Shown in pieces: positions 1 to 7,379 of a DNA stretch of 41,063 nucleotides (its first letter is position 1; each line of letters opens with the position of its first letter). The notes beneath the pieces are model-generated. The model did not search any database and was not told where the DNA came from. It worked only from the letters and a program-made list of their open reading frames with translations. The stretch spans positions 1 through 41,063 of the forward strand of contig JBDRKE010000025.1 of the NCBI GenBank assembly GCA_043814315.1, given 5' to 3'. This stretch comes from JBDRKE01 sp043814315. Lineage in GTDB: Bacteria > Omnitrophota > Gorgyraeia > Gygaellales > Profunditerraquicolaceae. Both the position numbers and the translations under genes were made by a program.

Positions 1-159
1 TAGATGAGACTGGTTTTGGCTTCAGTCCGAATTCAACCAAAGCCGCCTTTAATTTCTTAAAAACCTCTTTACGTATACAAAGGAGCTTTGTTAAATTCCC
101 TCTGTAGGGGAGGGGGTAACGATCTATGGTATCATTCCCAACACATTTGCCTTTTTCTG

Positions 160-187
160 TTGCAAAATTTCTGAATCATAGTAGAAT
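160..187 (+). promoter_or_regulatory. Putative sigma70-type promoter of the response regulator
   Basis: TTGCAA (160-165) and TAGAAT (182-187) are separated by 16 bp and lie just before the start chosen for the response regulator. Bases 1-159 hold no convincing gene; a short hairpin-forming run (CCCTC/GGGGAGGG) lies at about 99-116. Confidence 0.4.
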
Positions 188-197
188 AATAGGCAAG

Positions 198-581
198 ATG
201 GCTTCTCAATCACCCAAAAGGATATTGGTCGTGGATGACGAAGAGGAGGCTTTGGGTCATCTGAAGAGTATTCTGGAGCACGCCCATTTTGAGGTATCCG
301 CGGCAACTAATGGGAAAGACGCTTTAGAGTTAGCCAGGAGTATTTTACCTGATTTGATTGTCATGGATATCGTGATGCCTGGCATAGAGGGGGGAGACGT
401 GGCCTCAGTCCTTTCAGAAGATCCTGCCACGCAAGATATCCCCATCATATTTTTAACGGGAATTTTAACTAAAGAGGAACAGCTGCTGGGGAAAAAGACT
501 GGCAAGTACCGTGTCATAGCCAAACCCATCGCAGCCAGAGAGCTATTAGGCCTTATCGTCCAGGCTCTATCCGGCTCATAA
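198..581 (+). CDS. Single-domain response regulator (CheY-like receiver)
   Basis: This is a stand-alone phospho-acceptor receiver domain of about 127 residues with no output domain. It shows the acidic pocket (VVDDEEE), the phosphorylatable Asp in LIVMDIVMPG, the conserved Thr in IFLTG and the Lys in IAKPI. The frame is open upstream to 126, but the ATG at 198 places the receiver right at the N-terminus and follows a plausible promoter. No histidine kinase is adjacent, so the partner is unknown. It may act by protein-protein contact like CheY or Spo0F. The family assignment is secure; the role is not. Confidence 0.88.
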   Translation: MASQSPKRILVVDDEEEALGHLKSILEHAHFEVSAATNGKDALELARSILPDLIVMDIVMPGIEGGDVASVLSEDPATQDIPIIFLTGILTKEEQLLGKKTGKYRVIAKPIAARELLGLIVQALSGS

Positions 582-613
582 AAAAAGTTTTGCCTAAAGA
601 CAGGAGGCGCAAG

Positions 614-916
614 ATGAATAGAAGCAATATGTTAGCATGGGCTTTGTTATTGTCTTTATCTCTGTTTGTTATTTTTAACTATATGCCTTCTATGATAGAG
701 TTATCCGCTTTAGAAAATGAAAGATTCGTCTTCTCGCAGTTGGAAGATAAGGTAAAAGAGTTGGAGGAAAAATTCGTCAGTCCGGATGTAACAGTCAGAG
801 CTAAATCCATAGCCGTGAGAAAACAATTGGAAAAGCAGATTCTGGCACCCGAAACTACAAAGAGAAAGACTGAAGGAAATCGCGGTTATCTGATAAAAGA
901 CGGTAAGCCTCGATAA
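614..916 (+). CDS. Small membrane-anchored protein of unknown function
   Basis: This is a 100-residue protein. One hydrophobic segment near the N-terminus (about residues 6-24) is followed by a charged, probably coiled-coil region (LEDKVKELEEKF) and a basic tail. The ATG at 614 is chosen over the upstream TTG at 590 because a strong AGGAGG (602-607) sits six bases before it. It follows the response regulator by about 30 bp and may be co-transcribed. I do not recognise a family. Confidence 0.6.
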   Translation: MNRSNMLAWALLLSLSLFVIFNYMPSMIELSALENERFVFSQLEDKVKELEEKFVSPDVTVRAKSIAVRKQLEKQILAPETTKRKTEGNRGYLIKDGKPR

Positions 917-969
917 AACTCCTTTGGTCTCTTAGGAAGATTTTATCTTCCGGCTATGTAAGAATGAAC

Positions 970-997
970 TTGACACGATTGTTCTGTTTGTTATGCT
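970..997 (+). promoter_or_regulatory. Putative sigma70-type promoter upstream of gdhA
   Basis: TTGACA (970-975) and TATGCT (992-997) have a 16-bp spacer. Initiation near 1004 would transcribe the hairpin at 1014-1051 as part of the gdhA leader. Confidence 0.55.
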
Positions 998-1013
998 TAG
1001 ATAAAAGGCAATG

Positions 1014-1051
1014 GCGCCCGAAATAGACTTTAGGAAAGGGCGCTTTTTTTT
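1014..1051 (+). terminator. Terminator-like hairpin in the gdhA leader
   Basis: GCGCCC (1014-1019) pairs with GGGCGC (1038-1043) across an 18-nt loop, followed directly by eight T. It lies between the best promoter (970-997) and the gdhA start, so it may attenuate gdhA rather than end the upstream gene. Either use is possible. Confidence 0.55.
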
Positions 1052-1096
1052 GAAGCGATGGCGACATAGGCCAATGACTCAAAAAGGAGTAAAGCG

Positions 1097-2434
1097 ATGT
1101 TAAAGAAAATGGAAGATTTTATGAAAATAGTGATGGAAAAAAACGCTGGAGAGGTTGAATTTCATCAAGCCGTTAGAGAGGTCGTAGAGTGCATAATGCC
1201 TTTTATTGAGAAAAATCCTAAATATCAAAAGGCCAAAATCTTAGAGAGAATGATTGAACCGGAGCGGGTTATTATCTTTCGCGTGCCCTGGCTGGATGAC
1301 GCAGGAGACGTACAGGTTAACAGAGGCTATCGCATTGAAATGAATAGTGCCATCGGTCCTTATAAAGGGGGGCTACGTTTTCATCCAAGCGTAAGCTTAA
1401 GCATCTTAAAATTTTTAGCTTTTGAGCAGGTGTTTAAGAATGCCTTGACGACGTTGCCTATGGGTGGAGGAAAAGGCGGTTCCGATTTTGATCCCAAAGG
1501 AAAATCTGATAATGAAGTTATGAGCTTCTGTCAGAGTTTTATGACGGAATTGTCCAAATACATAGGGCCTAATACGGATGTTCCTGCCGGTGACATCGGA
1601 GTGGGAGGGCGCGAAATCGGTTATATGTTTGGTCAGTATAAGAGGCTGCGCAATGAATTTACCGGTGTTCTCACAGGCAAGGGCTTAAATTGGGGCGGCA
1701 GTTTAATCCGGCCCGAAGCCACTGGTTATGGCTGCGTCTATTTTGTTGAGGAGATGCTAAAAACCAGAGGAGAATCTATAAAGGGGAAGGTTTGCACGGT
1801 ATCTGGTTCTGGAAATGTCGCCCAATACACCGTAGAGAAACTTATCCAGTTGGGAGCAAAGGTGGTGACATTGTCCGATTCGAATGGTTTTATCCACGAT
1901 GCCTCAGGTATTGATGAGAAAGAGTTAGATTGTATAATGGGAATTAAAAATGTGCGGCGCGGTCGCATAAAAGAGTGCGCAAAAGAATTCAAGTGCGAAT
2001 ACTTCGAGAACAAAAAGCCGTGGGTCATAAAATGCGATATCGCTTTCCCTAGCGCTACTCAGAATGAGATAGATGAAAATAATGCCTTGGCATTAGTCAA
2101 AAATGGCTGCCTAGCGATTGGTGAAGGAGCCAATATGCCCACGACTCCCGAAGGCGTTAAGGTGTTTCAGGAGGCGAAGATTTTGTATGCACCGGGTAAG
2201 GCCTCCAATGCCGGCGGCGTTGCTACTTCAGGGCTTGAGATGACGCAGAATAGTATGCGTGTTACCTGGGCGAGGGAAGAGGTGGACAGGAGACTGCATG
2301 ATATAATGGTCGCCATCCATGAACAATGTGTCAAATACGGCAAGGAGGATAATTACACCAACTATGTGAAAGGTGCCAACATTGCCGGTTTTGTTAAGGT
2401 CGCTGATGCTATGCTTGACCAAGGATTAGTTTAA
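1097..2434 (+). CDS. gdhA: NADP-type glutamate dehydrogenase
   Basis: The enzyme catalyses reversible reductive amination of 2-oxoglutarate with ammonia to glutamate, the main ammonia entry point in many anaerobes. The protein is 445 residues, typical of the hexameric small GDH class. It shows the substrate-binding block (IGPYKGGLRFHPS), the catalytic-lysine region (PMGGGKGGSDFDPKGKS), PAGDIGVGGREIGYM and a dinucleotide-binding segment (VSGSGNVAQY). The start follows an AGGAG ribosome binding site. Length and motif pattern favour the NADP-type biosynthetic family, but cofactor choice cannot be fixed by eye. It is flanked by terminator-like hairpins and so is probably monocistronic. Confidence 0.96.
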   Translation: MLKKMEDFMKIVMEKNAGEVEFHQAVREVVECIMPFIEKNPKYQKAKILERMIEPERVIIFRVPWLDDAGDVQVNRGYRIEMNSAIGPYKGGLRFHPSVSLSILKFLAFEQVFKNALTTLPMGGGKGGSDFDPKGKSDNEVMSFCQSFMTELSKYIGPNTDVPAGDIGVGGREIGYMFGQYKRLRNEFTGVLTGKGLNWGGSLIRPEATGYGCVYFVEEMLKTRGESIKGKVCTVSGSGNVAQYTVEKLIQLGAKVVTLSDSNGFIHDASGIDEKELDCIMGIKNVRRGRIKECAKEFKCEYFENKKPWVIKCDIAFPSATQNEIDENNALALVKNGCLAIGEGANMPTTPEGVKVFQEAKILYAPGKASNAGGVATSGLEMTQNSMRVTWAREEVDRRLHDIMVAIHEQCVKYGKEDNYTNYVKGANIAGFVKVADAMLDQGLV

Positions 2435-2515
2435 AGAGAAAAATATTCTGGAAATAACAGGGTATTCTTTAAGAGAAAAACCGTTTCTTAATCGCCTAAA
2501 AGAATAGCCTTATTC

Positions 2516-2548
2516 GATGCCCCTTTTAAAGTGAGGGGCATCTTTGTT
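2516..2548 (+). terminator. Rho-independent terminator after gdhA
   Basis: GATGCCCC (2516-2523) and GGGGCATC (2535-2542) form a perfect 8-bp stem, followed by a T-rich tract. It sits about 80 bp past the gdhA stop. Confidence 0.8.
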
Positions 2549-2553
2549 TATAA

Positions 2554-2582
2554 TTGCAAAAAGCAGACTTTGATAGTACAAT
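2554..2582 (+). promoter_or_regulatory. Putative promoter of the helical-repeat/HD-GYP pair
   Basis: TTGCAA (2554-2559) and TACAAT (2577-2582) have a 17-bp spacer and start directly after the gdhA terminator. The leader carries a small CCCGTA/TGCGGG hairpin close to the start codon at 2668. No clear Shine-Dalgarno sequence precedes that ATG. Confidence 0.45.
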
Positions 2583-2667
2583 AAGTGAGAACAGTAGTTA
2601 TGGAGCTATTTGTTAAGAAGGTAATTCGTACAACCAACTCACGCCCCGTAAGTTGCGGGTTCATTAA

Positions 2668-4605
2668 ATGACCAAAGAAGAAGCCCTCAATGAATTCTTA
2701 AAAGGCTTACGCATTGTCCTGAACAACGCTTCCGCCTATCCCAAAGACCATCCCTATTTTGTCCAGTCCGTGGATACCTTCAGGGGAAAGCTCGTTGCCC
2801 TGCTTCCTTTTTTAAGCCCCGTTCGGATGGACATAGCCGCCAGCTCATTGTTTATGGACGGAAAGCATTTGGAAAAGGGGATGCTGTATGCGGATCTTGC
2901 GTCGTTACTGCATCTACGTAAAATAAAAAGTATTGAATTCAGGCAAGGGCTTACTAATCAGGAGTTGGTTGAGTTCTTAAGCTGCGTATCCTTGCCCCTT
3001 AAAGAAGTCTTAAGGCAAGGCGGAATCCGGGGTATCTTAAATCAAGATAAAAGTTCCCATATCCACGTGGAAGAGCTTGACTATTCACAGCTTTTGCGGG
3101 ATGAAGGGGAGGAGGTTAAGGATATATGGGTGTATCTCTTCAGGGCTGTCATACAAAATAAAGACCTTGCCAAGATTAACTCTTTCGCACAAAATTTTGA
3201 ACAGATCATCCATAAATTCAGCTTAAGGGATTTGACGGAAGATGCGGAACTCATAGAGAATCTTCACAATTTTCTATCTTATCTTAAAGGAGCCGACCAA
3301 GGTAAATTTCATTTTTGTTCCAAGAATCTGTTTAAATTGTTTTTGGGAGGCCGAGATATTCCTCAGGAAGAGAAGTTAGAAAAGATCAAGGCTTTTTTCC
3401 AGGATTTACCAAATGAAGACTTGGTAGATGTCCTTATTGAAAGCATTTCCCAGAGTGATAACTTCAATAATTTAAGTTTTAACGTATTCGCCAGGCTTTT
3501 TGACCAGGCCAGGCACAGAGAACTTGCCTTGGAGCTGGAAAGCAGAATCAAAAATTCAAAATCTTCTAAAATCAGCCCGAAGTTCAGAAAAAAGGTAAAA
3601 GAGATATTTTCTGTACCCCGAGATTCTTATGTTCTTCCTCTTTATCGCCGGGCCCTGGAGGGATTGTGGCAAGATGAGACTGCCGTGGCACAGTGGTCTT
3701 TCGATCATCCCTGCCTGCAGACTCATTATGGCCTTCTGCTTCTGAACCTGCTAGCACAGGAAAAAGACATTGAGGTCCTGGGATTAGTTGCGGAGCGTCT
3801 GTTAAAAGATTGCCTGTGTTTGACTAAAGAGAGAAACTGGGAATTCCTGAGGTCTCTAGTAGGGCTCTTAGATCAGAAATGTAAACAGGACTCTCATTCC
3901 GCCAGCGCCCTGGAGAAACTACGGGAGTACATCAACCAGTGGATTGAGAATATGGCCTTTGAAGAAGTGCCGCCGCAGGAACTGCAGTATTTCTTGAACA
4001 CCTTGGACAAAAGTTCATTAGGGTTAGAGGTTTATCTTAAGAAGATATTTGAAGAAAAAAGAATCAATCCTTATGTTTTAAAATTACTGTTGAACATTTT
4101 TCCCGACGATCTCGCCTCCTTCTATGAAAACCTGGAAAGAAAAAAATCCGATATGGAATTTTTGGAAAAAATTGTAAAGGGCCTTCAGGGAGCAGAATCC
4201 CCTTTAAGCCTGGGCATTCTTAAAAGAATCTTTGCCTTCTCCAATAATATTATTAGACTGGAAGTCCTAAAATCTATGCAAAGCATTCCTAGCTTTGATA
4301 AGGAATTCTTATTGTCCCTTTTTAAAAAAGAGGATGCCCGCTTGAAAGGTGAGGCCTTTCTGATTTTAGCCAGAGACGAACGTGCTCGAAAGGAGGCGCT
4401 GAAGGAGCTTTTCACTTTCTTAAATCCCTTGGGCTTTAAGAATAAAATCCTTTTAGAGAATATGACGATTCTGGAGGAGGTTGAGGGCGTAGAATTAAAA
4501 GAGGCCAAGGAGCATCTTGTTCTTTTAAGCAAAAGGCCTTTTTTCTGGAATAAAAATGTCAGAGAAAAAGCCGCGGAGGTTTTAAGAAGAATAGATGTTA
4601 GATAA
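2668..4605 (+). CDS. Large helical-repeat (HEAT-like) protein, partner of the HD-GYP gene
   Basis: This 645-residue protein has no signal peptide or membrane segment, so it is probably cytoplasmic. It is almost entirely leucine-rich helix pairs; the last about 120 residues look like HEAT-type repeats. Residues 1-150 align by eye with the N-terminus of the next protein: both have a YPxxHPxF element, a segment with IEFRQGLTNQEL versus IEFTRGLENEEL, and a trailing PKE or PLKE region. The gene overlaps the HD-GYP gene by 11 bp, which implies translational coupling and a shared function, probably as scaffold or regulator in cyclic-dinucleotide signalling. No catalytic motif is visible and the function is not established. 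Confidence 0.75.
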   Translation: MTKEEALNEFLKGLRIVLNNASAYPKDHPYFVQSVDTFRGKLVALLPFLSPVRMDIAASSLFMDGKHLEKGMLYADLASLLHLRKIKSIEFRQGLTNQELVEFLSCVSLPLKEVLRQGGIRGILNQDKSSHIHVEELDYSQLLRDEGEEVKDIWVYLFRAVIQNKDLAKINSFAQNFEQIIHKFSLRDLTEDAELIENLHNFLSYLKGADQGKFHFCSKNLFKLFLGGRDIPQEEKLEKIKAFFQDLPNEDLVDVLIESISQSDNFNNLSFNVFARLFDQARHRELALELESRIKNSKSSKISPKFRKKVKEIFSVPRDSYVLPLYRRALEGLWQDETAVAQWSFDHPCLQTHYGLLLLNLLAQEKDIEVLGLVAERLLKDCLCLTKERNWEFLRSLVGLLDQKCKQDSHSASALEKLREYINQWIENMAFEEVPPQELQYFLNTLDKSSLGLEVYLKKIFEEKRINPYVLKLLLNIFPDDLASFYENLERKKSDMEFLEKIVKGLQGAESPLSLGILKRIFAFSNNIIRLEVLKSMQSIPSFDKEFLLSLFKKEDARLKGEAFLILARDERARKEALKELFTFLNPLGFKNKILLENMTILEEVEGVELKEAKEHLVLLSKRPFFWNKNVREKAAEVLRRIDVR

Positions 4606-5956
4606 AATTGGAAATTCTTTTAAAGAGTTGATTTCTAGCCTGCAGACGGCCAGGCTTTATCCTAATTGGCACCCGGAATTCAAAAAATCCATCGATAAGG
4701 CGTATGCAAGCCTGCAGGATGTCTTAAAAGACAGAGAGACTTTAATTATAGGGATGGTCGGTGAGGAACTGGCGTTTGAGAAGGAGATATTCTTTGAGCT
4801 CAGCAAAACAGCCAAACCCGCCATCGCCTATTTAAGAGACAGAGGCGTAGAAAGAATTGAGTTTACCAGAGGATTGGAGAACGAAGAGTTGAGTCAATTT
4901 ATAACTATTTTAACCACTCCCAAAGAACAGCTTAAGCATGAACTCCAGCAGGAGTTAGACCTTTTAGGGGTTCGACACATAGCTGCGGGTAAGATTAAGG
5001 CTTGCGCAGGAGACTTCGCTTCGGAAGAAAAAGCCAAGAGTGCCCAGGGCGTGGAGAAGGCGGTAAGTTATTTAAAGACCTATGAAGACTCTTTGGGCAA
5101 AATCACGGATTCCCTGGAGAAAATGTTAGACGGCGAAAAGATTGAACATCTGGTTTTAAAATTTACCGTTGGCAATGTTCTGGAGGTCCTTGTGGGCCGC
5201 CATCAAGAATTTTTGAATTTTGCCATTGTCAAAAGATATGATATAAGAACCTTCTGTCACATGGTCAATGTCTGTATTCTTGCCATGTATCTTTCCTCCA
5301 AATTGGGTTTTACCAAGGAAGAAATCCTGGATATGGGGCTGGCTGCGCTTTTTCATGACATCGGCAAGCTTTATATTTCCAGAAAGATACTCCAGAAACC
5401 AGCCCGGTTGACGGAAGAAGAGTTTGTAAAAATAAAGAGCCACGTGATTATAGGTGCTGAGATTCTGCTGAGATATGTCGCTCATTTAGGGATTTTGCCC
5501 GTCGTCATCTCTTTTGAGCACCACTTGAAATTCAACCTTTCCGGATACCCAAAGATTGACTACGCGTTAAAACCCCACATCGCCAGCCACATCGTCTGCA
5601 TCTGCGATGTCTATGACGCCCTGTCGCAAAGAAGGAATTACAAGAACGATTACCCGCCCAAGATGATTTATGAAATCATGATTAAGGAAAGGGGCACGAC
5701 ATTTAACCCCGAGCTGCTGGATACCTTTTTTAAATTCATGGGCGTCTGGCCTGTGGGCACCCTTGTATCTCTTAACGACGCAAGTATAGCCGTGGTCAGA
5801 GAAAACAATGAGGATGACATATTTTCTCCCAAAGTAGAAATTCTGGCTCCAGGCGAAAAAAAAGGATGGGTGGATTTAAAGACGGAGCGCAACAAGAGTA
5901 TAGAGCGATATCTGAATCCTTTAACCGAAGGCAAGGCCTACCTCGCCTTTATTTAA
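4595..5956 (+). CDS. HD-GYP domain protein with a shared N-terminal domain
   Basis: This is a 453-residue protein. The C-terminal half is an HD-GYP domain, a family that usually hydrolyses cyclic di-GMP or related dinucleotides. Metal-ligand positions look kept: His in FCHMVNV, H254-D255 in LFHDIGK, His in KSHVIIG, H309-H310, and Asp in CDVYDAL. The signature motif is altered: it reads HHLKFNLSGYP where the classical form is HHExxDGxGYP, so the Glu and Asp-Gly are missing. Activity is therefore uncertain. Residues 1-150 resemble the N-terminus of the preceding protein. The two genes overlap by 11 bp. A C-terminal extension after the HD core (from about residue 385) has a beta-rich look. Confidence 0.88.
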   Translation: MLDKIGNSFKELISSLQTARLYPNWHPEFKKSIDKAYASLQDVLKDRETLIIGMVGEELAFEKEIFFELSKTAKPAIAYLRDRGVERIEFTRGLENEELSQFITILTTPKEQLKHELQQELDLLGVRHIAAGKIKACAGDFASEEKAKSAQGVEKAVSYLKTYEDSLGKITDSLEKMLDGEKIEHLVLKFTVGNVLEVLVGRHQEFLNFAIVKRYDIRTFCHMVNVCILAMYLSSKLGFTKEEILDMGLAALFHDIGKLYISRKILQKPARLTEEEFVKIKSHVIIGAEILLRYVAHLGILPVVISFEHHLKFNLSGYPKIDYALKPHIASHIVCICDVYDALSQRRNYKNDYPPKMIYEIMIKERGTTFNPELLDTFFKFMGVWPVGTLVSLNDASIAVVRENNEDDIFSPKVEILAPGEKKGWVDLKTERNKSIERYLNPLTEGKAYLAFI

Positions 5957-5976
5957 TCCCTTATCAGAAAACAGGC

Positions 5977-6004
5977 TTGACAGGCGGTGAGGATAGGCTA
6001 TACT
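5977..6004 (+). promoter_or_regulatory. Putative promoter of the pyrG remnant
   Basis: TTGACA (5977-5982) and TATACT (5999-6004) with a 16-bp spacer. It lies right after the HD-GYP gene and upstream of a terminator-like hairpin. Confidence 0.55.
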
Positions 6005-6043
6005 TGAAAATAGTTCAATAGAGAGCTGCTTTAAGAAAACAAT

Positions 6044-6082
6044 GGCGTTTAGGGTGTTCGTGCCACCTCTAAACGCCTTTTT
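6044..6082 (+). terminator. Strong terminator hairpin between promoter and pyrG remnant
   Basis: GGCGTTTAG (6044-6052) pairs with CTAAACGCC (6069-6077). An inner GGTG/CACC stem extends it, and five T follow. It lies after a good promoter and before the pyrG start, an attenuator-like position. Transcripts stopping here would be about 70 nt. Confidence 0.7.
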
Positions 6083-6370
6083 AATTGAGGTCACCAGCTT
6101 ATGCCCAAATACATCTTTATAACCGCAGGGGCCATTTCGAGCCTTGGCAAAGGCATTGCCTCTGCTTCCATCGGTAAGATATCAGAGCTAAGAGGCTTAA
6201 AAGTTATCTTGATGAAGCTGGATCCTTATATTAAGGTTGCGGATGAAATCATTTTAAGCCATTTTGGTTTAATCTGCAGGCCCCCTCCCCATGCCGAGGC
6301 CGGCTTTGGGACTTACGATTTAAAAGATTGGGAGAAGAAGGTTGTGGGAAGAGCGTTGAGCCTTAAGCAT

Positions 6371-6400
6371 AAATCCCAAAGCACAAAATCCAAAATAAAA
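6371..6400. repeat. A-rich intergenic repeat, half copy
   Basis: AAATCCCAAAGCACAAAATC followed by CAAAATAAAA matches one arm of the repeat that fills gaps at 29961-30122 and 31059-31188. Here it has only one arm and forms the 3' end of the pyrG remnant. Confidence 0.6.
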
Positions 6401-6407
6401 AAAACAC

Positions 6408-6435
6408 TTGACAAAATACATATAATGAGTAAGAT
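6408..6435 (+). promoter_or_regulatory. Promoter of the Rrf2 regulator
   Basis: TTGACA (6408-6413) and TAAGAT (6430-6435) with a 16-bp spacer, immediately followed by a 20-bp palindrome at the expected transcription start. Confidence 0.6.
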
Positions 6436-6438
6436 GTA

Positions 6439-6458
6439 ACTAATCCTATAGGATTAGT
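6439..6458. promoter_or_regulatory. Perfect 20-bp palindrome, likely Rrf2 operator
   Basis: ACTAATCCTA is followed directly by its exact reverse complement TAGGATTAGT. It starts three bases after the -10 box and 30 bp before the regulator gene, the usual place for autorepression. Rrf2/IscR-family proteins bind palindromes of about this length. That this regulator binds it is inference. I found no second copy in the window. Confidence 0.7.
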
Positions 6459-6487
6459 AGACAATTAAAGAAAGCAGGGATTAGGAT

Positions 6488-6928
6488 ATGAAACTTTCTA
6501 CGAAAGTCCGTTATGGCACGAGGGCAATGCTGGATTTAGCCTGTTATTATGGAAATGGCCCGGTTTTATTAAAGGATATTTCCAAGCGCCAGGAGATATC
6601 CCTGAAATACCTGGATCGGATACTTTCTTCCTTAAAGGCAGCAGGCCTGGTCAAAACCTTACGGGGGGCTAAGGGTGGATACGTTTTGAATTACCCCTCC
6701 TCTAAAATTACCATAAAACAGATCGCCGAAGCATTAGAGGGGCCCCTGGCGTTAGTGGAGTGCTTGCATAACAAGACGTTTTGCCGAAAAGTGAACTCTT
6801 GTGTCACGCACGATATATGGAGTGAATTAAATAAGGTTATGGAGGCTGTGCTTAGAACCACGACCTTAGAGGATCTGGTCATGAGAGATAAGGAAAAGAA
6901 AAAAAAATCCGAGATGTATTACATATAA
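6488..6928 (+). CDS. Rrf2 family transcriptional regulator (IscR-like)
   Basis: This is a 146-residue winged-helix DNA-binding protein. It shows the family N-terminus (MKLSTKVRYGTRAMLDLA), the recognition region (ISLKYLDRILSSLKAAGLV) and the wing (GAKGGYVL). Three cysteines in ECLHNKTFCRKVNSC are spaced C-x6-C-x5-C, close to the IscR cluster-binding pattern, so it may sense Fe-S status or redox. It lies upstream of cysK, a NifU-domain gene and a cysteine desulfurase, which fits control of cysteine or Fe-S supply. A perfect palindrome over its own promoter suggests autoregulation. The name iscR is not assigned because the effector is unknown. Confidence 0.92.
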   Translation: MKLSTKVRYGTRAMLDLACYYGNGPVLLKDISKRQEISLKYLDRILSSLKAAGLVKTLRGAKGGYVLNYPSSKITIKQIAEALEGPLALVECLHNKTFCRKVNSCVTHDIWSELNKVMEAVLRTTTLEDLVMRDKEKKKKSEMYYI

Positions 6929-6929
6929 C

Positions 6930-7082
6930 AGACATCCATAACGAGAAAAACAGAGGATGTCTCAAGGTGCATAGCCAGGACAAAAGTTGTCAGGTCAGGA
7001 GATTAATGGTTTAATCTCAGTAATCTTTATTAACAATCTTTGTAATCAGGTATAATCAATGATTATGCCTGATGATTATACC
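6930..7082. other. Hairpin-dense segment upstream of cysK
   Basis: Four inverted repeats follow one another: AGACATCC/GGATGTCT (6930-6962), GACAA/TTGTC near 6979-6991, GAGATTAA/TTAATCTC (6999-7018) and GGTATAATCA/TGATTATACC (7049-7082). The last includes a further near-copy, TGATTATGCC (7060-7069). It ends against a strong AGGAGG. It could be a structured leader or a regulator binding region. I recognise no known riboswitch or T-box motif. Confidence 0.45.
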
Positions 7083-7087
7083 AGGAG

Positions 7088-7378
7088 GTGAGAATTCGAG
7101 AAAATTGCTTATGTGGGAAAGAAGTTAATTACCGAGAAAGCCGAGAAGAAGCCACAGAAGACTTGCTATGCCCGTTTGAATTCGGATATATGGACGGTGG
7201 GCACGGCGTCTGGGGGTTTTCTGGCTGCGGCCCTGCTGTCTATAAGCCCTGCGGGTTCCAGTTCATGCAACAGTGCAGGAGATGCAAAGTGAGAGTATAT
7301 AGACTATCGGCCAAAGAAGCAGTGGCAATTCCAGAAATGAGTGCTATAATGAGTCGTTTGATTAAAAGGATGCTATGA
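7088..7378 (+). CDS. Doubtful small Cys-rich reading frame before cysK
   Basis: A 96-codon open frame with CxC, CGF and CRRC elements ends one base before cysK. Its only in-frame start upstream, a GTG, lies inside the AGGAGG that would have to serve as ribosome binding site. The composition is unlike a normal protein and I recognise no family. The stretch 6929-7379 may instead be non-coding leader. A possible TGGCAA-N16-TATAAT promoter lies at its 3' end (about 7332-7349 region), just upstream of cysK. Confidence 0.2.
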   Translation: MRIRENCLCGKEVNYRESREEATEDLLCPFEFGYMDGGHGVWGFSGCGPAVYKPCGFQFMQQCRRCKVRVYRLSAKEAVAIPEMSAIMSRLIKRML

Positions 7379-7379
7379 A

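Larger units (their letters stand above)
6101..6439 (+). pseudogene. pyrG: Internally deleted CTP synthase remnant
   Basis: The first about 46 residues are an unmistakable CTP synthase N-terminus: MPKYIFITAGAISSLGKGI with the P-loop, then LDPYIKV. The sequence then jumps straight to DEIILSHFGL and DLKDWEKKVV, which match the end of the synthetase (amidoligase) domain roughly 200 residues later in intact PyrG. The glutaminase domain is absent. The final residues (about KHKSQSTKSKIKK) are encoded by an A-rich intergenic repeat. An intact enzyme has about 530-550 residues; this has 112, so it cannot make CTP. It keeps a start codon, a GAGGT ribosome binding site and a promoter. A recent in-frame deletion or an assembly artefact would both explain it. 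A functional copy would be expected elsewhere. Confidence 0.8.

Noticed and set aside
126..197. Upstream extension of the response regulator
   Set aside because: The extra 24 residues have no receiver features and overlap the likely promoter.
1860..1900. tRNA T-loop-like GATTCGAAT
   Set aside because: It lies inside the gdhA coding sequence and has no matching acceptor or anticodon stems.
6930..7379. T-box or SAM riboswitch upstream of cysK
   Set aside because: The conserved T-box antiterminator sequence and SAM core motifs are not visible.
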